56,640 bases of DNA from Pseudonocardia kujensis (GTDB lineage: Bacteria; Actinomycetota; Actinomycetes; Mycobacteriales; Pseudonocardiaceae). Under the pieces are notes generated by a model. It did not search any database, was not told where the DNA came from, and was given only the letters and a program-made list of their open reading frames with translations. Positions 26,608 through 34,581 of this stretch are shown here, in pieces. The stretch lies in contig NZ_JAJSOK010000050.1 of NCBI RefSeq assembly GCF_021283305.1, forward strand, positions 1 through 56,640, written 5' to 3'. Positions within the stretch are counted from its first letter, which is position 1. Each line of letters begins with the position of its first letter. Position numbers and translations under genes: made by a program.

Positions 26608-27470
26608 TGGCGGCGCCCGCCGTCTCGCCCGTCAGACCGGCCGCCGCCTCCCCGGAGGAGGGCGGCCGGTTCACCGCCCTCCGCGCGGTGCCGCCGTGGG
26701 TGGGCGGGATCGTCGGCGTCGTGGTGATCGTCGCCGTCTGGTGGATCGCGTCGCTCACGCTCTACCAGGGGAGCGGGGCGATCCCGACGCCGCCCTCCGT
26801 CGTCGGCAAGTTCTTCGACGCCGGGCAGTGGTCGGCCACCCTGAACAACGCGGGCGGGACGGTCGGCTCGGCCGCCCTCGGTTACCTCTGGGGAAACCTC
26901 GTGGCGATCGTGCTGGCGGTGATCGTGCTGCTGGTGCCGCCGTTGGAGGCGCTGGCCAACCAGATCGCCGTGGTCAGCTACTGCATCCCGCTCGTGGCCA
27001 TCGGGCCGGTGATCGTGATCGTGGCCGGGCGGGACGCGCCGTCGGGTGCGTCGGTCGTGCTGGCCGCGATGAGCTGCTTCTTCACCACCACGGTCGGCTG
27101 CCTGCTCGGCCTGCGTGCCGCCCCGCGCACGAGCATCGACCTGATCAGGGCCTACGGCGGCAGCACCTGGACCGCGCTGCGCAAGGTGCAGCTGTTCTCC
27201 GCGCTGCCCAGCCTGTTCGCGGCCCTGAAGATCGCGGCTCCGGCGGCGTTCCTCGGCGCGATCCTCGCCGAGTACCTCGGCAGCGGCGGCGACTCGACGC
27301 TCGGCCGCGCCGTCATCGCCGCGCAGTCCCAGTCCGACGCACCCCAGCTCTGGTACCTCGCGCTGGTCAGCGGGATCATCTCCGGCCTCGGCTTCGTCAT
27401 GGTCGGGCTGGTCGCGAAGCTGGTCACGCCGTGGACCACGGGCGCCGACGTCCCGGCAGGAGCGAGATGA
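26607..27470 (+). CDS. ABC importer permease 1 (BPD type)
   Basis: Inner-membrane permease, 287 residues, with six or so helices. The binding-protein-dependent EAA loop is seen as IRAYGGSTWTALRKVQLFSALPSLFAALKI (residues about 186-215, given for position), where the conserved Gly contacts the ATPase. Similar to SsuC/TauC/ThiX permeases. It overlaps the ATPase gene by 1 nt and the second permease by 4 nt (ATGA). Having two different permeases in one operon implies a heterodimeric channel, less usual in this family, which often has one. Confidence 0.9.
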   Translation: MAAPAVSPVRPAAASPEEGGRFTALRAVPPWVGGIVGVVVIVAVWWIASLTLYQGSGAIPTPPSVVGKFFDAGQWSATLNNAGGTVGSAALGYLWGNLVAIVLAVIVLLVPPLEALANQIAVVSYCIPLVAIGPVIVIVAGRDAPSGASVVLAAMSCFFTTTVGCLLGLRAAPRTSIDLIRAYGGSTWTALRKVQLFSALPSLFAALKIAAPAAFLGAILAEYLGSGGDSTLGRAVIAAQSQSDAPQLWYLALVSGIISGLGFVMVGLVAKLVTPWTTGADVPAGAR

Positions 27471-28378
27471 CCGCCACGCCGACCACTCAGGCGACCACCG
27501 CCCCCCTCGGGCAGGAGGCGACCACGGCGGGCGGCGCCGCGACCACCCGGGCGCTGCTGCGCCGCGCCGGCCGGGCCGGGGTCACGATCGTCGTCGCGCT
27601 CGTGGTGCTCGGCCTGCTGTGGCAGGCGCTGCTGCAGGTGTTCGACGTGTCCTCGTTCGTCGGGAAGTCGCCGCTCGACGTCGTGCAGTACCTGTTCTCC
27701 GACACCCCGCCGCGCGGGGTGCGGCCGGCGTCGATGAGCGCGGAACAGGCGCGGGCGGACAGCTTCGGCGCGCTCGGCACCACGCTGCTCAACGCACTGA
27801 TCGGCTTCGTCACCGGCATGGTCGTCGCCACGCTGGTCGCGATCGGGTTCGTGCTCTGGAAGCCGGTCGAGTTCGCGTTCATGCCGATCGCCCTGCTGCT
27901 GCGCTCCGTGCCGCTGGTCGCGATGGCGCCGGTGCTGCTGCTGATCTTCGGCCAGGGCAAGGTCGGGATCGCGGTCATCGCGGCGATCGTGGTGCTGTTC
28001 CCGGTGCTGGTGAACATCGTGGTCGGGCTCAACTCGGCCTCGCCGCAGTCGCTGGACCTCATCACCGTCAACGGCGGGTCGGCCCTGACGGCGCTGGTCA
28101 AGGTCCGGATCCCGTCGGCCCTGCCGGAGTTCCTCGCGGCGATGCGGATCTCGGTCCCGGGCGCGATCGTCGGCTCCATGCTGGCCGAGTGGCTCGTGGG
28201 CTTCGCGGGCATGGGCGGCGTGCTGTCCGGCTACAAGGGCTCGGGCAACTACGGCGGCGTCTGGACGATCGTGGCCCTCGCCGTGATCGCGTCGATCGTG
28301 CTCTACGAGCTGGCGACCATCCTCGAGGCCGCCCTGCTCACCCGCTGGGGCCCGGACGCCGGCGTCAGCGCCGGCTGA
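27467..28378 (+). CDS. ABC importer permease 2 (BPD type)
   Basis: Second permease, 303 residues, with an N-terminal Thr/Ala-rich extension (about 1-30) and six helices. The EAA loop is ITVNGGSALTALVKVRIP followed by SALPEFLAAMRI. A periplasmic loop at about 65-105 contains DTPPRGVRPASMSAEQARAD. It pairs with permease 1. ATG 27467 overlaps the previous stop as ATGA. It is the last gene of the operon; its stop is 1 nt before the first palindromic repeat, which probably serves as the transcript end. Confidence 0.9.
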   Translation: MTATPTTQATTAPLGQEATTAGGAATTRALLRRAGRAGVTIVVALVVLGLLWQALLQVFDVSSFVGKSPLDVVQYLFSDTPPRGVRPASMSAEQARADSFGALGTTLLNALIGFVTGMVVATLVAIGFVLWKPVEFAFMPIALLLRSVPLVAMAPVLLLIFGQGKVGIAVIAAIVVLFPVLVNIVVGLNSASPQSLDLITVNGGSALTALVKVRIPSALPEFLAAMRISVPGAIVGSMLAEWLVGFAGMGGVLSGYKGSGNYGGVWTIVALAVIASIVLYELATILEAALLTRWGPDAGVSAG

Positions 28379-28379
28379 C

Positions 28380-28482
28380 GCGTTATGGAACCATAACGCC
28401 GTCACAGAGGGTCTGAACAGGCGTTATGGAACCATAACGCCTTCACGGAAGGCCTGAACAGGCGTTATGGAACCATAGTGCG
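28380..28482. repeat. Tandem 41-bp repeat with 20-22 nt palindromes
   Basis: Three units with a 41-bp period. Each starts with a hairpin: arms GGCGTTATGG and CCATAACGCC around AA, at 28380-28400 (arm shortened by 1), 28420-28441 and 28461-28482 (right arm of the third decayed to CCATAGTGCG). Spacers share CAC-GGnn-CTGAACAG. A further eroded GGAACCAT occurs near 28511-28518. The stretch 28379-28540 is AT-richer than everything around it, lies between the 3' ends of two convergent genes, and holds no ORF. It may act as a bidirectional terminator or be a mobile palindromic element. Confidence 0.9.
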
Positions 28483-28540
28483 ATCAGGGCGGGCGTGCGA
28501 TCGCGTGAGGGAACCATCATGCGCTCTCAGCCCGGAGAGA

Positions 28541-29365
28541 TCACTCGGCGAGCTGCTCGTACGCGGGCCGGAGCAGGTCGCGGACCTTGTGCCGGCGCAC
28601 CTCGATCGGCAGCTCCGGAACCTGTTCGAGCAGCGCGCCCGGCTCGGGCTCCGCCGGCGCGAACCGGGTGAGGTCGAGCGGGCCGGCCGCGTAGAAGTCG
28701 TCGAGCAGCTCGCCCAGGGGGCGCGCGTCCTCCTCGCCGGTGGGCTCGGGTGCCGCCGTGCTCCCGCGGCGGCGGCGCAGGTTGGCCAGCAGGGTCTCCC
28801 GGTCCCGCCCGCGCAGGGTCAGGACCTCGAACGGGTCCGCGTCGAACCGCTCCGCCAGCAGGTAGAACACCGCCGCGAGATGCTTGCACGGCACCGTGGG
28901 GTCCGGGCACGTGCAGTCCATCGACAGGTCGCGCTGCGAGGTGGGGAAGAGCGCGAGGCCGAGCCCGGCGAACAGCTCCTCGATCTCCGTCGGCATCCCG
29001 CCGGCCAGCAGGGCGGCGGCGTACCACGCGTCGTCCGCCAGGGCCTGCTCGGCGCGCGACCAGTCCTGCTTGCCCCATGCCGGGATCCCGATGCGGACCT
29101 TGTACGGGGTCGGCCGGGTGCCCTGCACCAGCGCGACCACCGACCCCGCGTCGACCTCGCAGGACACGATCTGCCCCGAACGCGCGTAGCTGCGGCCGCG
29201 GTGCAACCGCCCGCCGACCCCGAGCGCCTCCAGCACGACGAGGAACCGCTTCGACCACCACGTGCGCGCGACCGTGCCGCGGGTGGAGTGGATCTGGATC
29301 CCGTTCTCCACGCGCAGCGGGCGCTTCGGGTGGTCCTCCTGCGCCCAGAAGGGCTGGTCACTCAT
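28541..29365 (-). CDS. SWIM zinc-finger protein
   Basis: Protein of 274 residues with a central SWIM motif, CTCPDPTVPCKHLAAVFYLL (about 152-171), the CxC...CxH zinc pattern, and flanking helices. The N-terminus begins FWAQEDHPKRPLRVENGI and has TWWSKRFLVVLEALG, typical of actinobacterial SWIM proteins. It is encoded directly after the SNF2 helicase with an 8-nt overlap (29358-29365). This pairing recurs in actinobacteria; the SWIM protein probably helps the helicase recognise DNA or a protein partner. No catalytic residues seen. Confidence 0.9.
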   Translation of the reverse strand: MSDQPFWAQEDHPKRPLRVENGIQIHSTRGTVARTWWSKRFLVVLEALGVGGRLHRGRSYARSGQIVSCEVDAGSVVALVQGTRPTPYKVRIGIPAWGKQDWSRAEQALADDAWYAAALLAGGMPTEIEELFAGLGLALFPTSQRDLSMDCTCPDPTVPCKHLAAVFYLLAERFDADPFEVLTLRGRDRETLLANLRRRRGSTAAPEPTGEEDARPLGELLDDFYAAGPLDLTRFAPAEPEPGALLEQVPELPIEVRRHKVRDLLRPAYEQLAE

Positions 29366-32300
29366 CGGCGACCGCCTCCGCGCCCAGCGCGAACACGGAC
29401 CGCAGCTCGCCGGTGTCCAGCTCGGTGAGCCATCCCTCGCCGTCGCTGATCACCATGTCCGACAACGCCTTCTTCGACTCGATCAGGGCGTCGATCCGCT
29501 CTTCGACGGTGCCGGGGCAGACGAACTTGCGCACCTGGACCGTGCGCCCCTGGCCGATCCGGAAGGCCCGGTCCGTGGCCTGCTCCTCGACGGCCGGGTT
29601 CCACCAGCGGTCCTGGTGCACGACGTGGTTGGCCGCGGTGAGCGTGAGCCCCGTGCCCCCGGCCTTGAGCGACAGCAGGAAGATCGACGGGCCCTCACCG
29701 GACTGGAAGCGCTCGACCATCGCGTCCCGCTGCTTCTTCGGCGTGCCGCCGTGCAGGTGCAGCACCTCCTGGTCGAAGCGGGCGGACAGGTGCGGCACCA
29801 GCATCGACGCGAACTCGGTGAACTGGGAGAACAACAGTACCTTGTCGCCCTCGGCGAGGATCTCGGCCAGCAGCTCCTCCAGCCGCGCGACCTTGCCGGA
29901 GCGCTTCCCGATCGGTGAACCGTCGTGCAGCAGCTGGGCGGGGTGGTTGCAGACCTGCTTGAGCTTGGCCATGGCGGCCAGGACGTTGCCGCGGCGCTGG
30001 ATGCCGACCGAGTCCTCGATCTTCTCCATCATCTCGTCGACGATCGTGCGGTACAGCGAGGCCTGCTCCCGGGTGAGGTGGTACTCCTGCCTGATCTCGA
30101 TCTTCTCCGGCAGGTCGTCGATCACCGTGGGGTCGGTCTTCAGCCGGCGCAGCAGGTACGGCCGGGTGATGCGGCGCAGCGTCTCCGCGGCCTCCGGGCT
30201 GCCGTGCCGCTCGATCGGCACGGCGAAGCGCTGGCGGAAGCGCTCCGGGCTGCCGAGCATCCCGGGGTTGAGGAAGTCCATGATCGACCAGAGCTCGGCC
30301 AGCCGGTTCTCCATCGGCGTGCCGGTCAGCGCGATGCGATGCCCGGCGACGATCCGCCGCGCGGCCTTCGAGGGGGCGGCGTTGCTGTTCTTGATCGCCT
30401 GCGCCTCGTCGAGCACCAGGCGGTGCCAGGACAGCGCCTCCAGCTCCTCGATGTCCCGGGACGCGGTGCCGTAGGTCGTGACCACGACGTCGGTGTCCGC
30501 CAACCGCTCGCGCAGCGCCTCGCCGCGCGGTCGCCCGGGGCCGTGGTGGGCGTGGACGCGCAGGTCCGGGGCGAACCGTGCGGCCTCCCGCTGCCAGGTG
30601 CCGACCAGCGACATGGGGCAGAGGATCAGGGTGGGACCGGGCGGGTCCCCGCTGCGTTCGAGGGCCTCGAGGGCCAGCAGCTGGATCGTCTTGCCCAGGC
30701 CCATGTCGTCCGCCAGGCAGGCGCCCAGGCCGAGGGACGCGAGGAACGCCAGCCAGGACAGTCCCCGCTTCTGGTAGGGCCGCAGCTCGGCGCGGAAGCC
30801 GGGCGGCGGGTCGAGCGGTTCGAGCGTGCGGTCCGCGGTGCCGCCGAGCAGGTCCCCGATCCAGCCCTCGGCCGCCACGGCGGTGATCGGCAGGGGCGTG
30901 TCCACCGCGCCCTGGGCCAGGCTCAGCGCGTCGGCCACCGTGCCGGCACCGCGGCGCCCGTTCTGCCGGCGCAGGAACTCCAGGCCGCGGGCCAGCGCGT
31001 CGGCGTCGACGCTCACCCACTGCCCCCGGATCCGGACGAGCTTGGCCTTGGCGGCGACGAGCGCAGCGATCTCCTCCTCGTCGAGCTCCTCGTCGCCGGC
31101 GGCGAGGGTCCACCGGAACCGGGCGAGCTCCTCCCGGCCCAGCCCACCGCGGGTGACGACGCCCGGCGCCGCCGGCGAGGACACCGACAGGCGCAGCCCG
31201 AGCGGGCGCCGCCCGTTCCACCCCGCCGGGAGCTGCACGCCGAACCCGGCCGCGAGCAGGCGCGCGGCGTCCTCGGTGAGGAAGCGGTGCGCCTCGTCCA
31301 GCTCGAGGTCGAGCTCCTCCGGCCGGGCCCGGCGCAGCGCGCCGGTGAGCGGCGGGTAGACGAGCGCGGCCCGGCCCAGCTCGGCCAGCAGCAGCTCCTG
31401 CGCGGAGGTGATGAGCCGGTCGGCGCGGCCCGCCCACACGTCGTCGGCCGGGAGGACCAGGCTCGGGTCCTCGGTCGACTGCAGCTGGAACTCCAGGACC
31501 CAGCGGGTGCCGTCGCCGGTCTGGTCGAGCGGGTCGTCCGCGGGGTCGGCCGGGTCGTGCAGCGTCCCGATCTCGGCCAACCGGAAGGTGGCGCGCGCCG
31601 GGCCGGTCTCCTCGGTGGTGACGGCGTCCCACGGGGCGAGCGCGTCGGCCAGCGTGGCGAGCTCCTGCTCGGTGGCCTCGAACCGCGGGTCCGGGCCGTC
31701 GAGGGCGGCGAGCCAGGCCTCCGTGGCCGGCAGTGTCTTCGGAACGCGGCCGCGGCGCGGCGGTACGAGGGCGACCGGCGCGTCCGCCCGGGCGAGGCGT
31801 TCGCGCACCGCCGCGTCGACCAGCGCGTCGAGCGCGGCGTCGACCAGCAGCTCGGGGGAGTGGCCGGCCGTGTCGCCCGAGCGCCGCTGCTCGGCGCGGC
31901 CCACCGGGGGCAGCGCGTCGACCAGCGACCGCCGGGCCACCGCGTCGAGACCCTGCACGACGGGCCGCCATCGTGCCTCGGGTCCGGGCCGCAGCGTGGG
32001 CAGGACGCGTCCGCGCGCGGCGAGGTCGTCCGCGAACGCCGCCAGGGCCCGCAGGTGGGCGACGGAGGCGCCGTAGCGCACGTCCTCGGCCGGGTCGGCC
32101 AGCTCGCCCGGCTCGACCACGACCGCCGGCACCGTCCACGGTGTCAACGACACCTCGGCCGACCGCCGCCCGGTCGGCCTGCGGCGCACCAGCTCGGGCG
32201 ACTCCACCGGCCCGCTCGCGCGGGAGGGGAGCAGCAGGGTCAGCGAGGCCTGCTTGCCGGGGTGGATCCCGGCCAGCTGTGACGCCGGCACCGCGAACGG

Positions 32301-32414
32301 GTGCGGCCGCGCGCTGCGCAGCGAGCGGCGCGAGGTGGTCGCGGGGCGCTCGCCGTCCTCCGCCCAGAGCACGACGCCCCGGGCGGGGGACCAGAGGGCG
32401 TGGACGACCAACAC
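29358..32414 (-). CDS. SNF2-family DEAD/DEAH helicase
   Basis: DNA translocase of 1018 residues. The first 500 residues are an accessory region (a SNF2_assoc-type domain is suggested by RFRWTLAAGDEELDEEEIAAL near 430-450). The motor follows: motif I DDMGLGKTIQLLAL (about 567), motif Ia LILCPMSLVGTWQRE, motif II LDEAQAIKN (about 668), motif III ALTGTPMENR, and in the C-lobe QFTEFASMLVPHL, LSLKAGGTGLTLTAA and DRAFRIGQGRTV (motif VI-like). Probably works in repair or transcription recycling, as bacterial RapA/HepA relatives do; the exact role is unknown. GTG 32414 follows TAGCCT-N6 and has no RBS, so it is leaderless. Confidence 0.95.
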   Translation of the reverse strand: MLVVHALWSPARGVVLWAEDGERPATTSRRSLRSARPHPFAVPASQLAGIHPGKQASLTLLLPSRASGPVESPELVRRRPTGRRSAEVSLTPWTVPAVVVEPGELADPAEDVRYGASVAHLRALAAFADDLAARGRVLPTLRPGPEARWRPVVQGLDAVARRSLVDALPPVGRAEQRRSGDTAGHSPELLVDAALDALVDAAVRERLARADAPVALVPPRRGRVPKTLPATEAWLAALDGPDPRFEATEQELATLADALAPWDAVTTEETGPARATFRLAEIGTLHDPADPADDPLDQTGDGTRWVLEFQLQSTEDPSLVLPADDVWAGRADRLITSAQELLLAELGRAALVYPPLTGALRRARPEELDLELDEAHRFLTEDAARLLAAGFGVQLPAGWNGRRPLGLRLSVSSPAAPGVVTRGGLGREELARFRWTLAAGDEELDEEEIAALVAAKAKLVRIRGQWVSVDADALARGLEFLRRQNGRRGAGTVADALSLAQGAVDTPLPITAVAAEGWIGDLLGGTADRTLEPLDPPPGFRAELRPYQKRGLSWLAFLASLGLGACLADDMGLGKTIQLLALEALERSGDPPGPTLILCPMSLVGTWQREAARFAPDLRVHAHHGPGRPRGEALRERLADTDVVVTTYGTASRDIEELEALSWHRLVLDEAQAIKNSNAAPSKAARRIVAGHRIALTGTPMENRLAELWSIMDFLNPGMLGSPERFRQRFAVPIERHGSPEAAETLRRITRPYLLRRLKTDPTVIDDLPEKIEIRQEYHLTREQASLYRTIVDEMMEKIEDSVGIQRRGNVLAAMAKLKQVCNHPAQLLHDGSPIGKRSGKVARLEELLAEILAEGDKVLLFSQFTEFASMLVPHLSARFDQEVLHLHGGTPKKQRDAMVERFQSGEGPSIFLLSLKAGGTGLTLTAANHVVHQDRWWNPAVEEQATDRAFRIGQGRTVQVRKFVCPGTVEERIDALIESKKALSDMVISDGEGWLTELDTGELRSVFALGAEAVADE

Positions 32415-32420
32415 GGGATC

Positions 32421-32426
32421 AGGCTA
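32421..32426 (-). promoter_or_regulatory. -10 box of a leaderless promoter
   Basis: On the minus strand TAGCCT ends 6 nt before the GTG of the SNF2 gene. It drives the SNF2-SWIM pair. Confidence 0.6.
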
Positions 32427-32476
32427 CGAGCCACCCCCGACAGTTCCACACTCCCGGCACACCCCCCGCGAGTCGG

Positions 32477-32492
32477 CGGTGTCAGGACACCG
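32477..32492. other. 16-nt palindrome in the SNF2 upstream region
   Basis: CGGTGTC-AG-GACACCG is a perfect inverted repeat with 7-nt arms in the 162-bp gap 32415-32576. It is 51 nt upstream of the SNF2 -10 box and 85 nt past the end of the GNAT gene on the same strand. It could be an operator for SNF2 or a short terminator hairpin of the pirin-GNAT operon. Confidence 0.4.
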
Positions 32493-32576
32493 AACGACAC
32501 GTCCCGGGCGACGACGAGGTGCAACTCGGTCGCGCGAAAGTGCCGACCCGCGGGGAGGAGGGCGCGGACCGCGAGA

Positions 32577-32885
32577 CTAGAGGGAGTACAGGGGGCGGGC
32601 CTCGACCGGGACGAGGTCGACGTAGTCGGGGTGCTTCTCGATCCAGCCCCGGATGAAGGGGCAGTCCGGGTACACCGCGAGCCCCCGGGTCCGGGCGTCG
32701 TCGAGTGCGAAGCGGGCGAGCTTGCCGCCCAGCCCCTGGCCCTCGTACATCGAGTCGATCTCGGTGTGCACGAACCTGATCGTGCCGGGCTCCGCCTTGT
32801 ACTGGGCGAAGCCGGCCAGCCTCCCGTCGACGTGGATCTCGAAACGCGACCACTCGGCGACGTCGAGGATCATGGGTTCGCTCAT
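32577..32885 (-). CDS. Small GNAT-fold acetyltransferase (NATD1/YjdJ type)
   Basis: Protein of 102 residues matching the minimal GNAT group that includes YjdJ/NATD1. Phrases: FVHTEIDSMYEGQGLGGKLARFALDDAR (acetyl-CoA loop, cut here at residues about 42-68), GLAVYPDCPFIRGWIEKHPDY. The acceptor is unknown. ATG 32885 overlaps the stop of the pirin gene as ATGA, so it is translated after pirin. The family often lies beside unrelated enzymes. The strand after it leads to a gap of 162 bp before SNF2. Confidence 0.88.
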   Translation of the reverse strand: MSEPMILDVAEWSRFEIHVDGRLAGFAQYKAEPGTIRFVHTEIDSMYEGQGLGGKLARFALDDARTRGLAVYPDCPFIRGWIEKHPDYVDLVPVEARPLYSL

Positions 32886-33883
32886 GCCGGCGATCCTCCC
32901 AGAGCCGATCCGCCCAGGCCGCCGTGCGGCACGTACGAGGCGGGGATCACGCCCAACTTCCCCTTCTGGTAGTCCTCGAAGGCCTGCAGGACCTCGGCGC
33001 GGGTGTTCATCACGAACGGGCCGCCCCACGCGACGGGCTCGCGGATCGGCCGCCCGCCGAGCAGCACGACGTCGAGCGCCGGGGTGCGCGAGTCCTGCCC
33101 GCGGTTCCCGGCCACCGAGATCAGGTCGCCCGGCCCGAAGAGCGCCAGCTGCCCCTCGCGGATCGGCCGGTCGTCCCTGCCCACCGTCCCGGCGCCGGAC
33201 AGCACGTAGACCAGGGCGTTGAAGTCCCGTCGCCACGGCAGGCGCATCCGCGCGCCGGGGGAGACGGTCGCGTGCATCATCGCCATCGGCGTGTAGGTCG
33301 ACCCGGGTCCCTCGTGCCCGGCCAGCTCGCCGGCGATCACCCGGATGAGGGCGCCGCCGTCGGGCGTCGTGAGCAGGGCGGCCTCGCGGGCACGGAGGTC
33401 CTGGTACTTCGGCTCCAGCCACTTGTCGGCCTTCGGCAGGTTCACCCACAGCTGCAGCCCGTGGAACAGCCCGCCGCTGGCGACGAGCGCCTCCGGCGGC
33501 CGCTCGATGTGCAGCAGCCCGCCGCCGGCCGTCATCCACTGCGTGTCGCCGTTGGTGATGTTCCCGCCGCCGCCGTGGCTGTCCTGGTGCTCGAACGCGC
33601 CGTCGATGATGTAGGTGACGGTCTCGAAGCCGCGGTGCGGGTGCCAGGACGTGCCCTTCGGCTCGCCCGGCGCGTACTCCACCTCGCCCATCTGGTCCAT
33701 GTGCAGGAAGGGGTCGAGATCGCGCAGGTCGACCCCCTGGAAGGCGCGGCGGACGGGGAAGCCCTCGCCCTCGTAGCCGCGGGGTGCGGTGGTGACCGAG
33801 CGGACGCCGCGGTCGAGGTCGGTGGGACCGGGCTCGGGCACGCGCGGCAGCGCGGTGACGTCGGCGACGGTGACGGCGGGCAT
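32882..33883 (-). CDS. Pirin family protein
   Basis: Bicupin protein of about 333 residues. The metal-binding cupin shows WHPHRGFETVTYIIDG (His, His, about 80) and EHQDS, with GLLHIERPPE and FHGLQLWVN following; the C-terminal Pirin_C cupin includes GAGTVGRDDRPIREGQLALF in two parts. Pirins bind Fe or Ni; some act as quercetin 2,3-dioxygenases, others as redox-linked regulators. ATG 33883 follows GGGAGGTCCCG. It is divergent from a second GNAT gene, and an inverted repeat lies between them. First gene of the pirin-GNAT pair. Confidence 0.92.
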   Translation of the reverse strand: MPAVTVADVTALPRVPEPGPTDLDRGVRSVTTAPRGYEGEGFPVRRAFQGVDLRDLDPFLHMDQMGEVEYAPGEPKGTSWHPHRGFETVTYIIDGAFEHQDSHGGGGNITNGDTQWMTAGGGLLHIERPPEALVASGGLFHGLQLWVNLPKADKWLEPKYQDLRAREAALLTTPDGGALIRVIAGELAGHEGPGSTYTPMAMMHATVSPGARMRLPWRRDFNALVYVLSGAGTVGRDDRPIREGQLALFGPGDLISVAGNRGQDSRTPALDVVLLGGRPIREPVAWGGPFVMNTRAEVLQAFEDYQKGKLGVIPASYVPHGGLGGSALGGSPA

Positions 33884-33910
33884 CGGGACCTCCCGGGTCG
33901 GCGGGCATCT

Positions 33911-33939
33911 GGTTGAGCTCGCAAGTATTGGCCTCAACC
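33911..33939. promoter_or_regulatory. Inverted repeat operator between pirin and GNAT genes
   Basis: GGTTGAG at 33911-33917 and CTCAACC at 33933-33939 are perfect inverted arms around a 15-nt centre with the AT-rich AAGTATT. It lies in the 89-bp divergent promoter space. MarR- or HxlR-type regulators commonly control pirin genes and bind such sites; no such regulator is in the window. Confidence 0.6.
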
Positions 33940-33972
33940 GTGGCCCGTGCCGTGGTGTTCCATCATGGTCCC

Positions 33973-34488
33973 GTGGAACGACCCGTCCGGCCCGCGACCC
34001 TCGACGACCTGCCCGCCGTCGCGGCGGTCTACGCCCCCTACGTCGAGCGGACGGTCGCGACCTTCGACGAGGACGTCCCCGACCTGGAGACCTGGCAGGC
34101 CAAGCTCGCCGCGCTCACCGCAGGTGCCCTGCCCTTCCTCGTCGCCGAGCTCGACGGGCGGGTGGCCGGGTTCGCCTACGCCTCGCCCTGGCGGGGCGCC
34201 AAGGCCGCGTACCGCCGGACCGTCGAGAACACCGTCTACCTCGCGGAGGCCGCGGCCGGGCGGGGGCTGGGCGGGGCGCTGCTGAGCCGCCTGCTCGACG
34301 AGTGTCGTGCGGCCGGGTTCGAGCAGGTCGTCGCGGTGATCGCGGATCCGGGGGGCAACCCGGCCTCGGTCGCCCTGCACAGGCGCGCCGGGTTCCGGGA
34401 GGTCGGGATGCTGCGCGGGGTCGGGCGCAAGCACGGACGCGTCCTCGACACGGCGCTCTGGCAGCGCTCGCTCGTCGGCGACGCATGA
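33973..34488 (+). CDS. GNAT acetyltransferase, phosphinothricin-acetyltransferase-like
   Basis: Acetyl-CoA-dependent N-acetyltransferase of 171 residues. The PAT/Bar-like layout is clear: RPATLDDLPAVAAVYAPYVERT at the start (in part), FDEDVPDLETWQAK, VENTVYLAEAAAGRGLGGALL (acetyl-CoA loop, in part), and NPASVALHRRAGFREVGMLRGVG near the end. Family members detoxify phosphinothricin, methionine sulfoximine or related amino acids. GTG 33973 is the likely start; the frame extends further upstream but through the operator repeat. Divergent from pirin. Confidence 0.88.
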   Translation: MERPVRPATLDDLPAVAAVYAPYVERTVATFDEDVPDLETWQAKLAALTAGALPFLVAELDGRVAGFAYASPWRGAKAAYRRTVENTVYLAEAAAGRGLGGALLSRLLDECRAAGFEQVVAVIADPGGNPASVALHRRAGFREVGMLRGVGRKHGRVLDTALWQRSLVGDA

Positions 34489-34581
34489 TCGTCGGACGGT
34501 CTCGACCCGCCGTCCTGCCCGGGCCAGACTGACCTCGTCGCCCCCGCACCGCGGCGGGGGTCCGGATCCCGAGGGGGCCGC

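Noticed and set aside
28380..28482. Possible CRISPR array because of regular palindromic repeats.
   Set aside because: The period is 41 bp with only three units, the spacers are similar to each other, and no cas gene is near.
29925..32282. Long open plus-strand frame opposite the SNF2 helicase gene.
   Set aside because: Composition is that of a shadow frame (R, G, Q, H-rich) and no motif appears; the opposite strand has all helicase motifs.
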